A stretch of DNA of 64,000 nt from Pontitalea aquivivens (GTDB taxonomy: Bacteria; Pseudomonadota; Alphaproteobacteria; Rhodobacterales; Rhodobacteraceae). The DNA lies in NCBI RefSeq assembly GCF_046507575.1, contig NZ_JBKFEY010000007.1, positions 67,619 through 131,618 of the forward strand, read 5' to 3'. Positions 49,384-58,029 of this stretch are shown here, piece by piece (within the stretch, counting starts at the first letter, position 1; the number at the start of each line of letters is the position of its first letter). The translations under genes and the position numbers were made by a program. The notes beneath the pieces were generated by a model. It was not told the origin of the DNA. It ran no database searches and saw nothing but the letters and a program-made list of their open reading frames with translations.

Positions 49384-50033
49384 CGACGGGCGCGCAGATC
49401 ATCCAATGTGCGGCGCACCTCATCATCGCTGACCTGATCGAAATGATCGTAATGCGCGCCCACCGCCCAAAAGGGCGCGGGCGTGACAAGGCAGATCAGA
49501 TCATCAACCTGCGCGGCCAGATCGGCCACCGTATCCGCGGGCGCGACCGGCACCGCCAGCGTGATCCGCGCGGCCCCTTGCGCCCGGACCGCCTGAATCG
49601 CGGCCCGGGTCGTAGCCCCGGTGGCGATGCCATCATCGACCAGGATCACATGGCGGCCCCTGGGGTCCGGCACCGCGCGGGGACCGATCCACAGGTCATG
49701 GCGGCGGCGCAGCTCGGCCCGTTCGGGCGCGGCCAGTTCCTCGATCCGCGCGGGGCCGATGTCGGACAGGCGCGCGACATCGCGGTTCACCACCAGCGTC
49801 TGCCCATCGGGCCCGGCAATCGCGGCCAGGGCAAGTTCACGCTGACCCGGCAGGCCAACCTTGCGTACCAGAATGACGTCCAGCGGCAGATCCAGTGCCC
49901 GGGCGACCTCGGCCGCGACCGGAACACCGCCACGCGGCAGCGCCAGGACCAGCGCGCCGGTCCCGTGCAAATGCGCCAAACGGCGGACCAGGGCCTGACC
50001 AGCGGCGGCGCGATCGGAAAAACGTTCATCCAT
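49380..50033 (-). CDS. phosphoribosyltransferase-family protein
   Basis: 217 residues. The PRPP-binding motif VILVDDGIATGAT lies near residue 125, in a type I PRTase fold with LPRGGVPVAAEVARAL before it. Family members without a purine/pyrimidine hood are usually of unknown substrate and are often near heat-shock genes in this group. The ATG at 50033 (MDERFSDR) is used; an upstream ATG adds 9 residues. It overlaps the convergent hsp20 stop codon, a very tight tail-to-tail arrangement. Confidence 0.85.
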   Translation of the reverse strand: MDERFSDRAAAGQALVRRLAHLHGTGALVLALPRGGVPVAAEVARALDLPLDVILVRKVGLPGQRELALAAIAGPDGQTLVVNRDVARLSDIGPARIEELAAPERAELRRRHDLWIGPRAVPDPRGRHVILVDDGIATGATTRAAIQAVRAQGAARITLAVPVAPADTVADLAAQVDDLICLVTPAPFWAVGAHYDHFDQVSDDEVRRTLDDLRARR

Positions 50034-50117
50034 GGGCGGGCTCCGGCGGCTGTGCACCATTGAATTTGTTAATCTTATAATCTGCGTTATGTAAAAATAG
50101 TCGATCCGAAGGTGCCA

Positions 50118-51089
50118 TTATGGCAGCAGAACCGTGCTTCCGGTGGTCTGGCGTCCCTCCAGCGCCGCATGGGCCTTTGCGACATCGCTCAGATCAAACC
50201 GTTGCCCGATCTCGACCCGGATCTTGCCGGATGCGATCATGGCAAACAGATCGTCGGCGGCCTGTTGCAGCCAGCCCGGACGCGCCGTGTGATGGAACAA
50301 GGTCGGCCGTGTCAGGCGCAGCGACCCGCGCGCCAGATCGCCGATGCGGAAATCCTGCGCCGGGCCGGACGATTGGCCAAAACAGACCAGCGTTCCGAAC
50401 CGCTCCAGCACGTCCAGCGAGCGCATCACCGTATCCGCGCCGACCGAATCATAGACCGCCGCGACGCCCGCGTCATCGGTCAGCCGCTGCACCTCGGCCA
50501 CGAAATCGGCGCTGCGATAATCGATCACCGCGTCATAGCCATGCGCCGTGGCCAGCGCGCATTTCGCAGGCCCGCCCGCGGTTCCGATCGCGCGCGCGCC
50601 AAGCGCCCGCAGCCATTGGCCCGCGATCAGCCCGACACCCCCGGCGGCAGCATGGAAAAGCACGCGATCACCGGGCTTTACGGGATAGGAATGATGCAAA
50701 AGATAATGTGCCGTCAGGCCTTTCAGCATCACCGCCGCAGCCGTTTCATCACTGATCGCATCGGGCAGCACCACGGCCTGGGTCGCGGCCAGAACCCGGT
50801 GGCTGGCATAGGCACCGTTCGGGGTCGTATAGGCCACACGCGTGCCGGGCCGCAGGCGGACCCCCTCGCCCACCGCCTCGATCACGCCGGCCCCCTCGGA
50901 CCCGGTGATCAGATCGCGCGCCACCGGCCAGGGATAGGCCCCGGTGCGGAAATAGACATCGATGAAGTTCAGCCCCACCGCCGTCTGCCGGATCAGGATT
51001 TCACCCGGACCGGGCGTAGGCAGGTCGATCGCAACGCGGCGAAAGGCATTGGCGGGGCCTGGTGTCTCGATGGTAATGGCATAGGGCAT
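50118..51089 (-). CDS. quinone oxidoreductase (QorA-like, zinc-free MDR family)
   Basis: 323 residues. GroES-like N-terminus with GLNFIDVYFRTGAYP and a Rossmann domain with VLFHAAAGGVGLIAGQWL. It reduces quinones with NADPH and lacks the catalytic zinc Cys of alcohol dehydrogenases. The ATG at 51089 begins the conserved MPYAITIETPGP. The next upstream ATG is part of an unrelated leader. Confidence 0.9.
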   Translation of the reverse strand: MPYAITIETPGPANAFRRVAIDLPTPGPGEILIRQTAVGLNFIDVYFRTGAYPWPVARDLITGSEGAGVIEAVGEGVRLRPGTRVAYTTPNGAYASHRVLAATQAVVLPDAISDETAAAVMLKGLTAHYLLHHSYPVKPGDRVLFHAAAGGVGLIAGQWLRALGARAIGTAGGPAKCALATAHGYDAVIDYRSADFVAEVQRLTDDAGVAAVYDSVGADTVMRSLDVLERFGTLVCFGQSSGPAQDFRIGDLARGSLRLTRPTLFHHTARPGWLQQAADDLFAMIASGKIRVEIGQRFDLSDVAKAHAALEGRQTTGSTVLLP

Positions 51090-51321
51090 CCGGGTAACCT
51101 TGTGCAGGGGGCAGGAAGGCGTTGCAACGCCTTGAACGAAATACAATTTCATGGCCCGCCCCCTGCCCTGCGCGGAACAGATCGGCAGCCCTCGGGCCAA
51201 GGATGACAAGCCAGCCCGCGCCGGTCAAGCATTGCTGCGCTGGACGACGCGGCCCGTTCTGCGCTAAGGGGGCGCAAGCCCATCCCGCCCCCGTGACCCG
51301 CCCCCGTGACAGGAACCCGCC

Positions 51322-52026
51322 ATGACCCGCGCCCCGATGACCTTTGACCGCCGCATCAAGATCGCGCCCTCGATCCTGTCGGCCGATTTCGCCAATTTCG
51401 GCGCCGAATGCCGGGCGATCGAGTCACAGGGCGCCGACTGGGTTCATGTCGACGTGATGGATGGCCATTTCGTTCCGAACATCACCTTCGGCCCCGCGAC
51501 CTGCGCCGCGATCCGGCCGCATATCAAGGGCGTGATGGATGTGCATCTGATGATCGCCCCCGTCGACCCCTATATCGAGGCCTTCGCCAGGGCCGGCGCC
51601 GATGTGATCACCGCCCATGTCGAGGCCGGCCCCCATATCCACCGCACGTTGCAGGCGATCCGCGGGGCGGGTGCCAGGGCGGGGCTGGCGATCAACCCCG
51701 GCACCGGGCTGGATGGGGTGGAAAACCTGCTCGACATGCTGGATCTGGTCTGCGTGATGACCGTCAACCCCGGCTTCGGCGGGCAGAAATTCATCGAAAG
51801 CCAGGTCGACAAGGTGCGCCGCCTGCGCGCGCTGATCGGTGAACGCCCGATCCATATTGAAATCGACGGCGGCGTCACGCCCGAAACCGCGCCCCTGGTG
51901 GCGGCGGCGGGCGCGGATGTGCTGGTCGCCGGATCGGCGGTGTTCAAGGGCGGCTCGGTCAGCGATCCGGCCCCCTACGGCGCCAACATCCGCGCGATCC
52001 GCGCCGCGGCCGAGGCGGCACGCTGA
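51322..52026 (+). CDS. rpe: ribulose-phosphate 3-epimerase
   Basis: 234 residues, TIM barrel. Signatures KIAPSILSADFANFG, VDVMDGHFVPNITFGP, HLMI and GFGGQKFI with the metal-binding His/Asp set. Interconverts ribulose 5-phosphate and xylulose 5-phosphate in the pentose phosphate or Calvin pathway; the latter cannot be judged without rubisco genes in view. An ATG six codons in (MTFDRR) is also possible. Confidence 0.96.
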   Translation: MTRAPMTFDRRIKIAPSILSADFANFGAECRAIESQGADWVHVDVMDGHFVPNITFGPATCAAIRPHIKGVMDVHLMIAPVDPYIEAFARAGADVITAHVEAGPHIHRTLQAIRGAGARAGLAINPGTGLDGVENLLDMLDLVCVMTVNPGFGGQKFIESQVDKVRRLRALIGERPIHIEIDGGVTPETAPLVAAAGADVLVAGSAVFKGGSVSDPAPYGANIRAIRAAAEAAR

Positions 52027-52099
52027 CCGAACAGGCCTTGCCCTGCGACAATCTGTCCGTCATATTCGCATCCGTGAATACCTGACGGGAGGACAGGGC

Positions 52100-53023
52100 A
52101 TGACAATTTCCAGACGCACCATCCTGCGCGCGGGCACCGCCGGGCTGGCCGCGGGACTGTTCGCGCCGCTGATGCCGCGGCGCGGCTGGGCGGCGGCCAC
52201 GCTGTCGCTGGGGGCGGCGCGCATCGATACGCTGTCCGACGGCCATCTGGTCCTGCCGATGAGCTTTGTCACCGATCACGAAGGCGCGGGCGCGGTGATG
52301 GCCGAACTTGGCATTTCGGGGGATGCGGTCGAACCGCCCTGCAACGTCACGCTGCTGCGCGATGGCACCAACACGGTGCTGTTCGACGTGGGTTCGGGCC
52401 ATGATTTCATGCCCACCGCCGGCAAGCTTGCCGAGGCGATGGACGCGCTTGGCGTCACCGCCCAAGAGATCACCCATGTCGTCTTCACCCATGCCCATCC
52501 CGACCATCTTTGGGGGTTGCTGGATGAATTCGACGAGCCGATCTTTGCCGATGCCACCTTCATGATCGGCAAGGCGGAATGGGATTACTGGATGGACCCG
52601 GCCACCGTGGACACGATCGGCGCGGAACGGCAAAGCTTTGCCGTGGGCGCGCAGCGGCGCCTGGCGGCGCTGGAAGATCGCATCGTAACCTTCGGCGATG
52701 GCGAAGAAATCATCCCCGGCGTTGCGGCGCGTGCCACCTTTGGCCACACCCCGGGCCACATGGCCTATGAAATCCGCAACGGATCGGATGCCTGCATGGT
52801 GCTGGGCGACTGTATCGGCAATCACCATCTGGCCTTTGCGCGGCCCGACTGGATGTCCGGCTCGGACCAGGACCCGGACACGGGCATTGCCACCCGGGTC
52901 AAGCTGCTGGACCAGCTGGCCGCCGAACAGATGCGGATCGTAGGGTTTCACCTGCCGGACGGCGGGCTGGGCCGGGTTGAACGCGCGGGCGATGCCTATC
53001 GCTTCGTTGCCGAGGGGTCATGA
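52100..53023 (+). CDS. exported (Tat) MBL-fold metallohydrolase
   Basis: 307 residues. The N-terminus MTISRRTILRAGTAGLAAGL is a twin-arginine signal with a cleavage site around residue 32. The active-site motif HAHPDH follows VVFT, and GHTPGHMAYE and VLGDCIGNHHLAF complete the metal-binding set. It is SoxH/quinoprotein-relay-like in general type. ATG with Shine-Dalgarno GACGGGAGGACAGG. It is the first gene of a run of sulfur-related genes; its 4-base overlap with the next gene suggests that both work in the periplasm. Confidence 0.9.
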   Translation: MTISRRTILRAGTAGLAAGLFAPLMPRRGWAAATLSLGAARIDTLSDGHLVLPMSFVTDHEGAGAVMAELGISGDAVEPPCNVTLLRDGTNTVLFDVGSGHDFMPTAGKLAEAMDALGVTAQEITHVVFTHAHPDHLWGLLDEFDEPIFADATFMIGKAEWDYWMDPATVDTIGAERQSFAVGAQRRLAALEDRIVTFGDGEEIIPGVAARATFGHTPGHMAYEIRNGSDACMVLGDCIGNHHLAFARPDWMSGSDQDPDTGIATRVKLLDQLAAEQMRIVGFHLPDGGLGRVERAGDAYRFVAEGS

Positions 53024-53967
53024 TGAAATATTCCATTCTTGCCAGCATGTTGCTGGCCGTTCCTGCGATGGCGTCCGAAGACATCCCGGATCAATATCCG
53101 CAATCGGTTCTGTATTCCAAACCCTATGAGGTGATCCCGGGCGTGTTTTCCGCGATCGGGGCCACCGCCCCGCCGACCTATGAAAACGCGGGCCATAACA
53201 ACAACCTTTCCTTCATCGTGACGGGCGATGGCGTGGTGGTCGTGAATTCCGGCGCCTCCTACAAACTGGCCGAGGCGCTGCATGCCGAAATCCGCGCCGT
53301 GACCGACCAGCCGGTGAAGCTGGTGATCAATGAAAACGGCCAGGGCCATGCGATGCTGGGCAACAATTACTGGATCGCGCAGGGCGTGCCGGTGCTGGCG
53401 CATGTTGAGGCGGCGGCGGAATTCGCCCATGAAAACGGTACCGATCTGGCCGCGCTGAAAAATTACGCGCGTGAAAATGCCGAAGGCACCGATCCGATGG
53501 GCCCGACCGAAACCTTCACCGATCGCCACGTCGTCGAACTGGGCGATTTCACCATCGAGGTGCTGCACCTTGGCCCCGCCCACAGCCCCGGCGACACACA
53601 GGTCTGGCTGCCGAAACAGTCGATGATGATCGCCGGCGACATCGCCTTTCACGAACGCATGCCGCCGATCTTTGAGGGCACCTGCACCTCATGCTGGATC
53701 GACACCTGGGAAAACGCCTTTGCGCCACTGGCCCCGACCCATGTGATCCCCGGGCATGGCCACCCCACCAACCTGGCCCAGGTGACACGCTACACCCGCG
53801 ACTATCTGGTCTATCTGCGCGAAAAGATCGGCCAGCACATCGACGAGGGCGGCGATCTGGCGGGCGCCTATTACGTCGACCAGACCCCCTATGCCCATCT
53901 TGACACGTTCGAGGAATTGGCCACCAGGAACGCCGGTGTCGTCTTTGCCGAGATGGAATTCGAATAG
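53020..53967 (+). CDS. exported MBL-fold protein with degenerate metal motif
   Basis: 315 residues with a 18-residue signal peptide (MKYSILASMLLAVPAMA). The fold fits SoxH-like metallo-beta-lactamases, but the metal motif HxHxDH is replaced by Asn106-Gly-Gln108-Gly-His110-Ala111. Later ligands are partly kept (His in LGPAHSPGD, GHGHPT at the end). It is overlapped by the preceding gene (ATGA) and lies 10 bases before a thioredoxin-like gene. Either another ligand set is used or the protein is non-hydrolytic. A similar motif change exists in the NxGGQDHRWLGN branch of this fold, from memory. Confidence 0.85.
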   Translation: MMKYSILASMLLAVPAMASEDIPDQYPQSVLYSKPYEVIPGVFSAIGATAPPTYENAGHNNNLSFIVTGDGVVVVNSGASYKLAEALHAEIRAVTDQPVKLVINENGQGHAMLGNNYWIAQGVPVLAHVEAAAEFAHENGTDLAALKNYARENAEGTDPMGPTETFTDRHVVELGDFTIEVLHLGPAHSPGDTQVWLPKQSMMIAGDIAFHERMPPIFEGTCTSCWIDTWENAFAPLAPTHVIPGHGHPTNLAQVTRYTRDYLVYLREKIGQHIDEGGDLAGAYYVDQTPYAHLDTFEELATRNAGVVFAEMEFE

Positions 53968-53977
53968 AGGAGCGTTC

Positions 53978-54532
53978 ATGGCCGTCAGTCCCCCGGTATG
54001 CGATTTCGGATGGAAGGCGCCGGGCTTCACCCTGCCGGGCACCGACGGGCGCGACTGGTCACTGGATCAGATCGCAGGCCCGCGCGGCACGTTGATCATG
54101 TTCATCTGCAACCATTGCCCCTATGTGCAATCGGTGCTGGACCGGATCATCCGTGACGCGCGCGACCTGCGCCCCCTGGGCATCGGCGTGGCCGCGATCT
54201 GTTCCAACGACGCCGCCGCCTATCCCGAAGACAGCTTTGACCGGATGCTGGACCTGGCCCGCGACCGCGCCCTGCCCTTTCCCTATCTTCATGATGAAAA
54301 CCAAGCGGTTGCAAAGTCTTACGGGGCGATCTGCACACCGGATTTCTTTGGCTTCAACGCCGGTCTTGCGCTGCAGTATCGCGGGCGGCTGGATGCTTCG
54401 GGCCGTCAGCCCGGCCCCCCTGATGCCCGCCGCGATCTGTATCAGGCGATGCGCCAGATCGCCGAAACCGGCCATGGCCCGGCAGATCAGATCCCCTCGA
54501 TGGGCTGCTCGATCAAGTGGAAGGCGGCATGA
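53978..54532 (+). CDS. thioredoxin-family (peroxiredoxin-like) protein
   Basis: 184 residues, no signal peptide. The CxxC-type active site CNHCPYVQ (Cys44, Cys47) is embedded in a PRX-like thioredoxin fold with TPDFFGFN near the cis-Pro position. Homologues reduce or handle thiols and are found near Sox-type genes. It starts 10 bases after the preceding gene with GAGGAGCG, so it is co-translated. Role in sulfur redox is inferred from context. Confidence 0.87.
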   Translation: MAVSPPVCDFGWKAPGFTLPGTDGRDWSLDQIAGPRGTLIMFICNHCPYVQSVLDRIIRDARDLRPLGIGVAAICSNDAAAYPEDSFDRMLDLARDRALPFPYLHDENQAVAKSYGAICTPDFFGFNAGLALQYRGRLDASGRQPGPPDARRDLYQAMRQIAETGHGPADQIPSMGCSIKWKAA

Positions 54533-54637
54533 TCCGCGCCCCGGCCCCCAGGGTGGTTTTCGATCCGGACGGCCCCTGGTCGGCAGCGCCGCCCCACCGA
54601 TGTCCCCCTTGTCGCGGGGCCCCCGAGCCCCTATCAT

Positions 54638-54653
54638 ATTCACAAGTTTAAAT
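54638..54653. promoter_or_regulatory. possible SqrR/BigR-type operator
   Basis: ATTC-N8-AAAT in an AT-rich stretch (54633-54659) before the persulfide dioxygenase-like gene. It differs at one base from the ATTC-N8-GAAT pattern that I recall for the sulfide-responsive repressor SqrR of Rhodobacter capsulatus. A promoter here is likely; the operator identity is tentative. Confidence 0.4.
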
Positions 54654-54686
54654 GTTTTGCGGTCCGCCGCCCGTCAGGAGAACCGG

Positions 54687-55553
54687 ATGCTGAAACCCGA
54701 GGTCAAAGCCTTTTTCGACGAAGCCACCTTCACCGTCACCTTCGTGGTGAAGGATCCCGAAAGCACCGCCTGCGCCATCGTGGATTCGGTGCTGGATTTC
54801 GACTATGCCTCGGGCCGGACCGATACGAAATCGGCCGATGCGGTGATTGCCTGGGTGCGCGACCAGGGCCTGACGGTGGACTGGATCCTTGAAACCCATG
54901 TCCATGCCGACCACCTGTCCGCCGCGCCCTATATTCAACAACGCCTGGGCGGCAAGATCGGCATCGGCGACCGGATCAAGGTGGTGCAGGACACCTTCGG
55001 CAAGATCTTCAACGAAGGAACTGAATTCCAGCGCGACGGGTCACAGTTCGACAAACTGTTCCAGGAAGGCGACAGTTTCGGCATCGGCGCGCTGCAGGGC
55101 CATGTTCTGCATACGCCGGGCCACACGCCCGCCTGCCTGACCTATGTCATCGGGGATGCGGCCTTTGTCGGCGACACGCTGTTCATGCCCGATTTCGGCA
55201 CCGCGCGGTGCGATTTCCCCGGCGGTTCGGCCGAGGCGCTGTATAGCTCGATCCAGAAGATCCTGGCCCTGCCCGATGACACCCGCATCTTCGTCGCCCA
55301 TGACTACAAGGCGCCGGGGCGTGATGAATACGCCTGGGAAACCACCGTGGCCGAGGAAAAGGCCCGTAACATCCACATCGGCGGCGGCAGGACCAGGGAA
55401 GATTTCGTGCGCATGCGCACCGAACGCGATGCAACCCTTGCGATGCCCCGCTTGATCATCCCCTCGCTGCAGGTCAACATGCGCGCAGGTCAGATGCCGC
55501 CGCCCGAGGATGACGGCAAGACCTACCTCAAGGTGCCCGTCAACGGGCTGTGA
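54687..55553 (+). CDS. persulfide dioxygenase-like MBL-fold enzyme (ETHE1/Blh type)
   Basis: 288 residues, cytoplasmic. The non-heme iron/metal motif HVHADH is at residues 71-76, then HTPGHTPACLTYV, GDTLFMPDFGTARCDFPGG and HDYKAPG. The family oxidises glutathione persulfide to sulfite; the BigR-linked Blh proteins of alphaproteobacteria share this sequence type. Shine-Dalgarno GTCAGGAGAACC. It stands 27 bases before a DUF442 protein, which is often its partner or even fused in Blh. Confidence 0.9.
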   Translation: MLKPEVKAFFDEATFTVTFVVKDPESTACAIVDSVLDFDYASGRTDTKSADAVIAWVRDQGLTVDWILETHVHADHLSAAPYIQQRLGGKIGIGDRIKVVQDTFGKIFNEGTEFQRDGSQFDKLFQEGDSFGIGALQGHVLHTPGHTPACLTYVIGDAAFVGDTLFMPDFGTARCDFPGGSAEALYSSIQKILALPDDTRIFVAHDYKAPGRDEYAWETTVAEEKARNIHIGGGRTREDFVRMRTERDATLAMPRLIIPSLQVNMRAGQMPPPEDDGKTYLKVPVNGL

Positions 55554-55579
55554 CAAACTGCCCAGGCAGGGAGAAAGAC

Positions 55580-56008
55580 ATGGATTTGCGGCAGATTACG
55601 CCGGAATTTGCGGTTGCGCCGCAGATCACCCCCGAAGACGTGCCGATGCTGGCGGCGCTGGGGTTTCGCACGATCATCAACAACCGCCCCGATGAGGAAA
55701 TCGAGGATGCGCTGGACAGCGATGCCATGGCGGTCGCTGCCGAAACCGCGGGGCTGGCCTATCACCACCTGCCCTATTATCCCGGCCAGCTGACCCCCGA
55801 TCTGGTCGGGGCCTTTGAAGCCGTGATGCAGGATGTCGAAGGCCCGGTTCTGGCCTATTGCCGGTCGGGAACGCGGTCCTCGCATCTGTGGGCCCTGATG
55901 CAGGCCGGGCGCATGGCCCTGCCGGACATCCTGCGCGCGGCACAGGCGGCGGGCTATGACCACACGGCGCTGGTGCCGCTGCTGGAAACGCGCGCGGCGA
56001 AACGTTGA
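55580..56008 (+). CDS. TIGR01244/DUF442-family sulfurtransferase or phosphatase
   Basis: 142 residues, phosphatase-like rhodanese-related fold with catalytic Cys94 in LAYCRSGTRSSHLW (C-x5-R loop). In Blh proteins this domain is fused to the MBL dioxygenase; here it is separate but adjacent, which supports the persulfide assignment of the pair. The start at 55580 (MDLRQITPEF) has GGCAGGGAGAAAGAC before it. Confidence 0.9.
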   Translation: MDLRQITPEFAVAPQITPEDVPMLAALGFRTIINNRPDEEIEDALDSDAMAVAAETAGLAYHHLPYYPGQLTPDLVGAFEAVMQDVEGPVLAYCRSGTRSSHLWALMQAGRMALPDILRAAQAAGYDHTALVPLLETRAAKR

Positions 56009-56027
56009 AAACACCCAGCAAGCCCCC

Positions 56028-57803
56028 ATGTTGAAACGCTATTTCCCGATCTTCACCTGGGGGCGCAGCTATTCCCGCACCATGCTGGAGGCCGATCTGG
56101 TCGCCGCCGTGATCGTCACGATCATGCTGATCCCGCAATCGCTGGCCTATGCGCTGCTGGCGGGGCTGCCGGCCGAGGTCGGCCTTTACGCCTCGATCGC
56201 GCCGCTGATCGCCTATACGCTTCTGGGCACCTCGCGCACGCTGGCGGTGGGGCCGGTCGCGGTGGCCAGCCTGATGACCGCCGCCGCCGTGGGCGAGATC
56301 GCCGCCCGCGGCACGCCCGAATATCTGGGCGCGGCGATCGCACTGGCCTTCCTGTCGGGGCTGATGCTGCTGGCAATGGGGGTTCTGCGGCTGGGCTTCA
56401 TCTCGGCCTTTCTCAGCCATCCGGTGATTTCGGGCTTCATCACCGCTTCGGGCATCCTGATCGCCGCCAGCCAGATCAGGCACCTGACCGGGATCGGGGC
56501 AAACGGCAAGACCCTGCCCGAAATCGCTTCGGGCCTGATCGAAAACATCGCGACGCTGAACCTGCCAACGCTGCTGATCGGCACTGCGGTGGCGTCCTTT
56601 TTGTTTTGGTCGCGCAAGGGCTTGCAGCCGCTTCTTCTGGCACGCGGCCTGCGCCCGGGCCTGGCGCGGCTGGGCGCGCGCACCGCGCCGGTTCTGGCAG
56701 TGGCGGTGACGATCCTGCTCAGCTGGGGGCTTGGCCTGTCCGATTACGGCGTGCGCGTCGTGGGCCAGGTGCCCGCAGGCCTGCCCGCCCCGGCGCTGCC
56801 GCCGCTGGACCCCGGGCTCTGGGCCGATCTGGCAATGCCTGCGCTGCTGCTCAGCGTTGTGGGCTATGTGGAATCGATCTCGGTCGCGCAAACGCTGGCC
56901 GCCAAGCGGCGCCAGCGCATCGACCCGGATCAGGAACTGATCGCCCTTGGTGGCGCCAATATCGGCTCGGCCCTGTCAGGCGGCTTTCCGGTCACGGGGG
57001 GCTTCGCGCGTTCGGTCGTGAACTTCGATGCCGGGGCCCAGACGCCGGCAGCAGGCGCCTTCACCGCGATCGGCATGGCGCTGGCCACGCTGACGCTGAC
57101 ACCCGCGCTCTACCATCTGCCGCAGGCCACGCTGGCCGCGACGATCATAGTCGCCGTGCTGACGCTGGTGGATCTGCCCGCGATCCGGCGTACGCTGGCC
57201 TATTCGCGCGGGGATGGGCTGGCGATGCTGGCCACGATCCTGGTGACGCTGGGCGCGGGCGTCGAAAGCGGCATCGGCGCCGGTGTCATCCTGTCGGTCG
57301 CCATACATCTGTGGCGCACCTCACGCCCGCATTACGCGATCCTGGGCCAGGTGCCGGGAACCGAGCATTTTCGCAACATCCGCCGCCACCGCGTTGTTAC
57401 CGTGCCCCAGGTGCTGTCGATCCGTGTCGATGAAAGCCTGTATTTCCCCAATGCGCGCTTTCTGGAAGACATGATCTATGACCGCGTCGCCGCCGACCCC
57501 GCGATCCGCCATGTCGTGCTGAACTGTCCGGCGGTCAACTTCATCGATGCCTCGGCCCTTGAGGCGCTTGAGGCGGTGAACCAGCATCTGAAAGATGCCG
57601 GCGTCACCCTGCATCTGTCCGAGGTGAAGGGCCCCGTGATGGACCGCCTGACACGGTCCGGCCTGATCCCCGATCTGACGGGCCGCATCTTCCTGACACA
57701 ATGCGACGCGCTGGCCGCTCTTGCCCCCGAAATCACCCATCAGACCCTGACCACGGCGCGCCGGGACACCACACGCCAGCCGTCTGGCCGGCCAGGGAAT
57801 TGA
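56028..57803 (+). CDS. SulP-family inorganic anion transporter with STAS domain
   Basis: 591 residues, inner membrane, about ten to twelve hydrophobic segments from residue 22 to 420 with LIPQSLAYALLAGLP and GGANIGSALSGGFPVTGGF. The C-terminal STAS domain occupies about residues 440-560 (VVLNCPAVNFIDASALEALEAV). Sulfate, sulfite or other anions are the usual cargo. Its place after the persulfide dioxygenase and DUF442 genes suggests export of sulfite or import of sulfate. The stop codon lies within a two-stem hairpin. Confidence 0.92.
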   Translation: MLKRYFPIFTWGRSYSRTMLEADLVAAVIVTIMLIPQSLAYALLAGLPAEVGLYASIAPLIAYTLLGTSRTLAVGPVAVASLMTAAAVGEIAARGTPEYLGAAIALAFLSGLMLLAMGVLRLGFISAFLSHPVISGFITASGILIAASQIRHLTGIGANGKTLPEIASGLIENIATLNLPTLLIGTAVASFLFWSRKGLQPLLLARGLRPGLARLGARTAPVLAVAVTILLSWGLGLSDYGVRVVGQVPAGLPAPALPPLDPGLWADLAMPALLLSVVGYVESISVAQTLAAKRRQRIDPDQELIALGGANIGSALSGGFPVTGGFARSVVNFDAGAQTPAAGAFTAIGMALATLTLTPALYHLPQATLAATIIVAVLTLVDLPAIRRTLAYSRGDGLAMLATILVTLGAGVESGIGAGVILSVAIHLWRTSRPHYAILGQVPGTEHFRNIRRHRVVTVPQVLSIRVDESLYFPNARFLEDMIYDRVAADPAIRHVVLNCPAVNFIDASALEALEAVNQHLKDAGVTLHLSEVKGPVMDRLTRSGLIPDLTGRIFLTQCDALAALAPEITHQTLTTARRDTTRQPSGRPGN

Positions 57804-57858
57804 GTATTTCAGCCAAGAAGAAGAACAGGTTGCGGCTTCTTCTTGGCACAAATACTCA
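57801..57858. repeat. two-stem hairpin repeat element at the sulP stop codon
   Basis: Outer stem TGAGTATTT (57801-57809)/AAATACTCA (57850-57858), 3-base internal loops, inner stem CCAAGAAGAA (57813-57822)/TTCTTCTTGG (57837-57846). Both stems are perfect. The first three bases are the sulP stop codon. The best preserved member of the 3'-end repeat family. Confidence 0.85.
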
Positions 57859-58029
57859 TCTTCGCCGGGATCCGGCGCCACGCCTCCGACGGGCGTTGTC
57901 ATATAATCGCCATTCCTTTCGGGCGAACGCGGCCCCTGACCTTGAAAAAGCCCGGGTTCCCCGCCAGAATTAAAGGATGGGTAATCCGATCGGGCTAGGC
58001 TGGGCCCGCGTCGGATGACAGGGGTGGTG

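Noticed and set aside
51839..52099. Upstream extension of the Tat metallohydrolase inside rpe
   Set aside because: It overlaps the rpe gene out of frame; the twin-arginine signal begins exactly at 52100.
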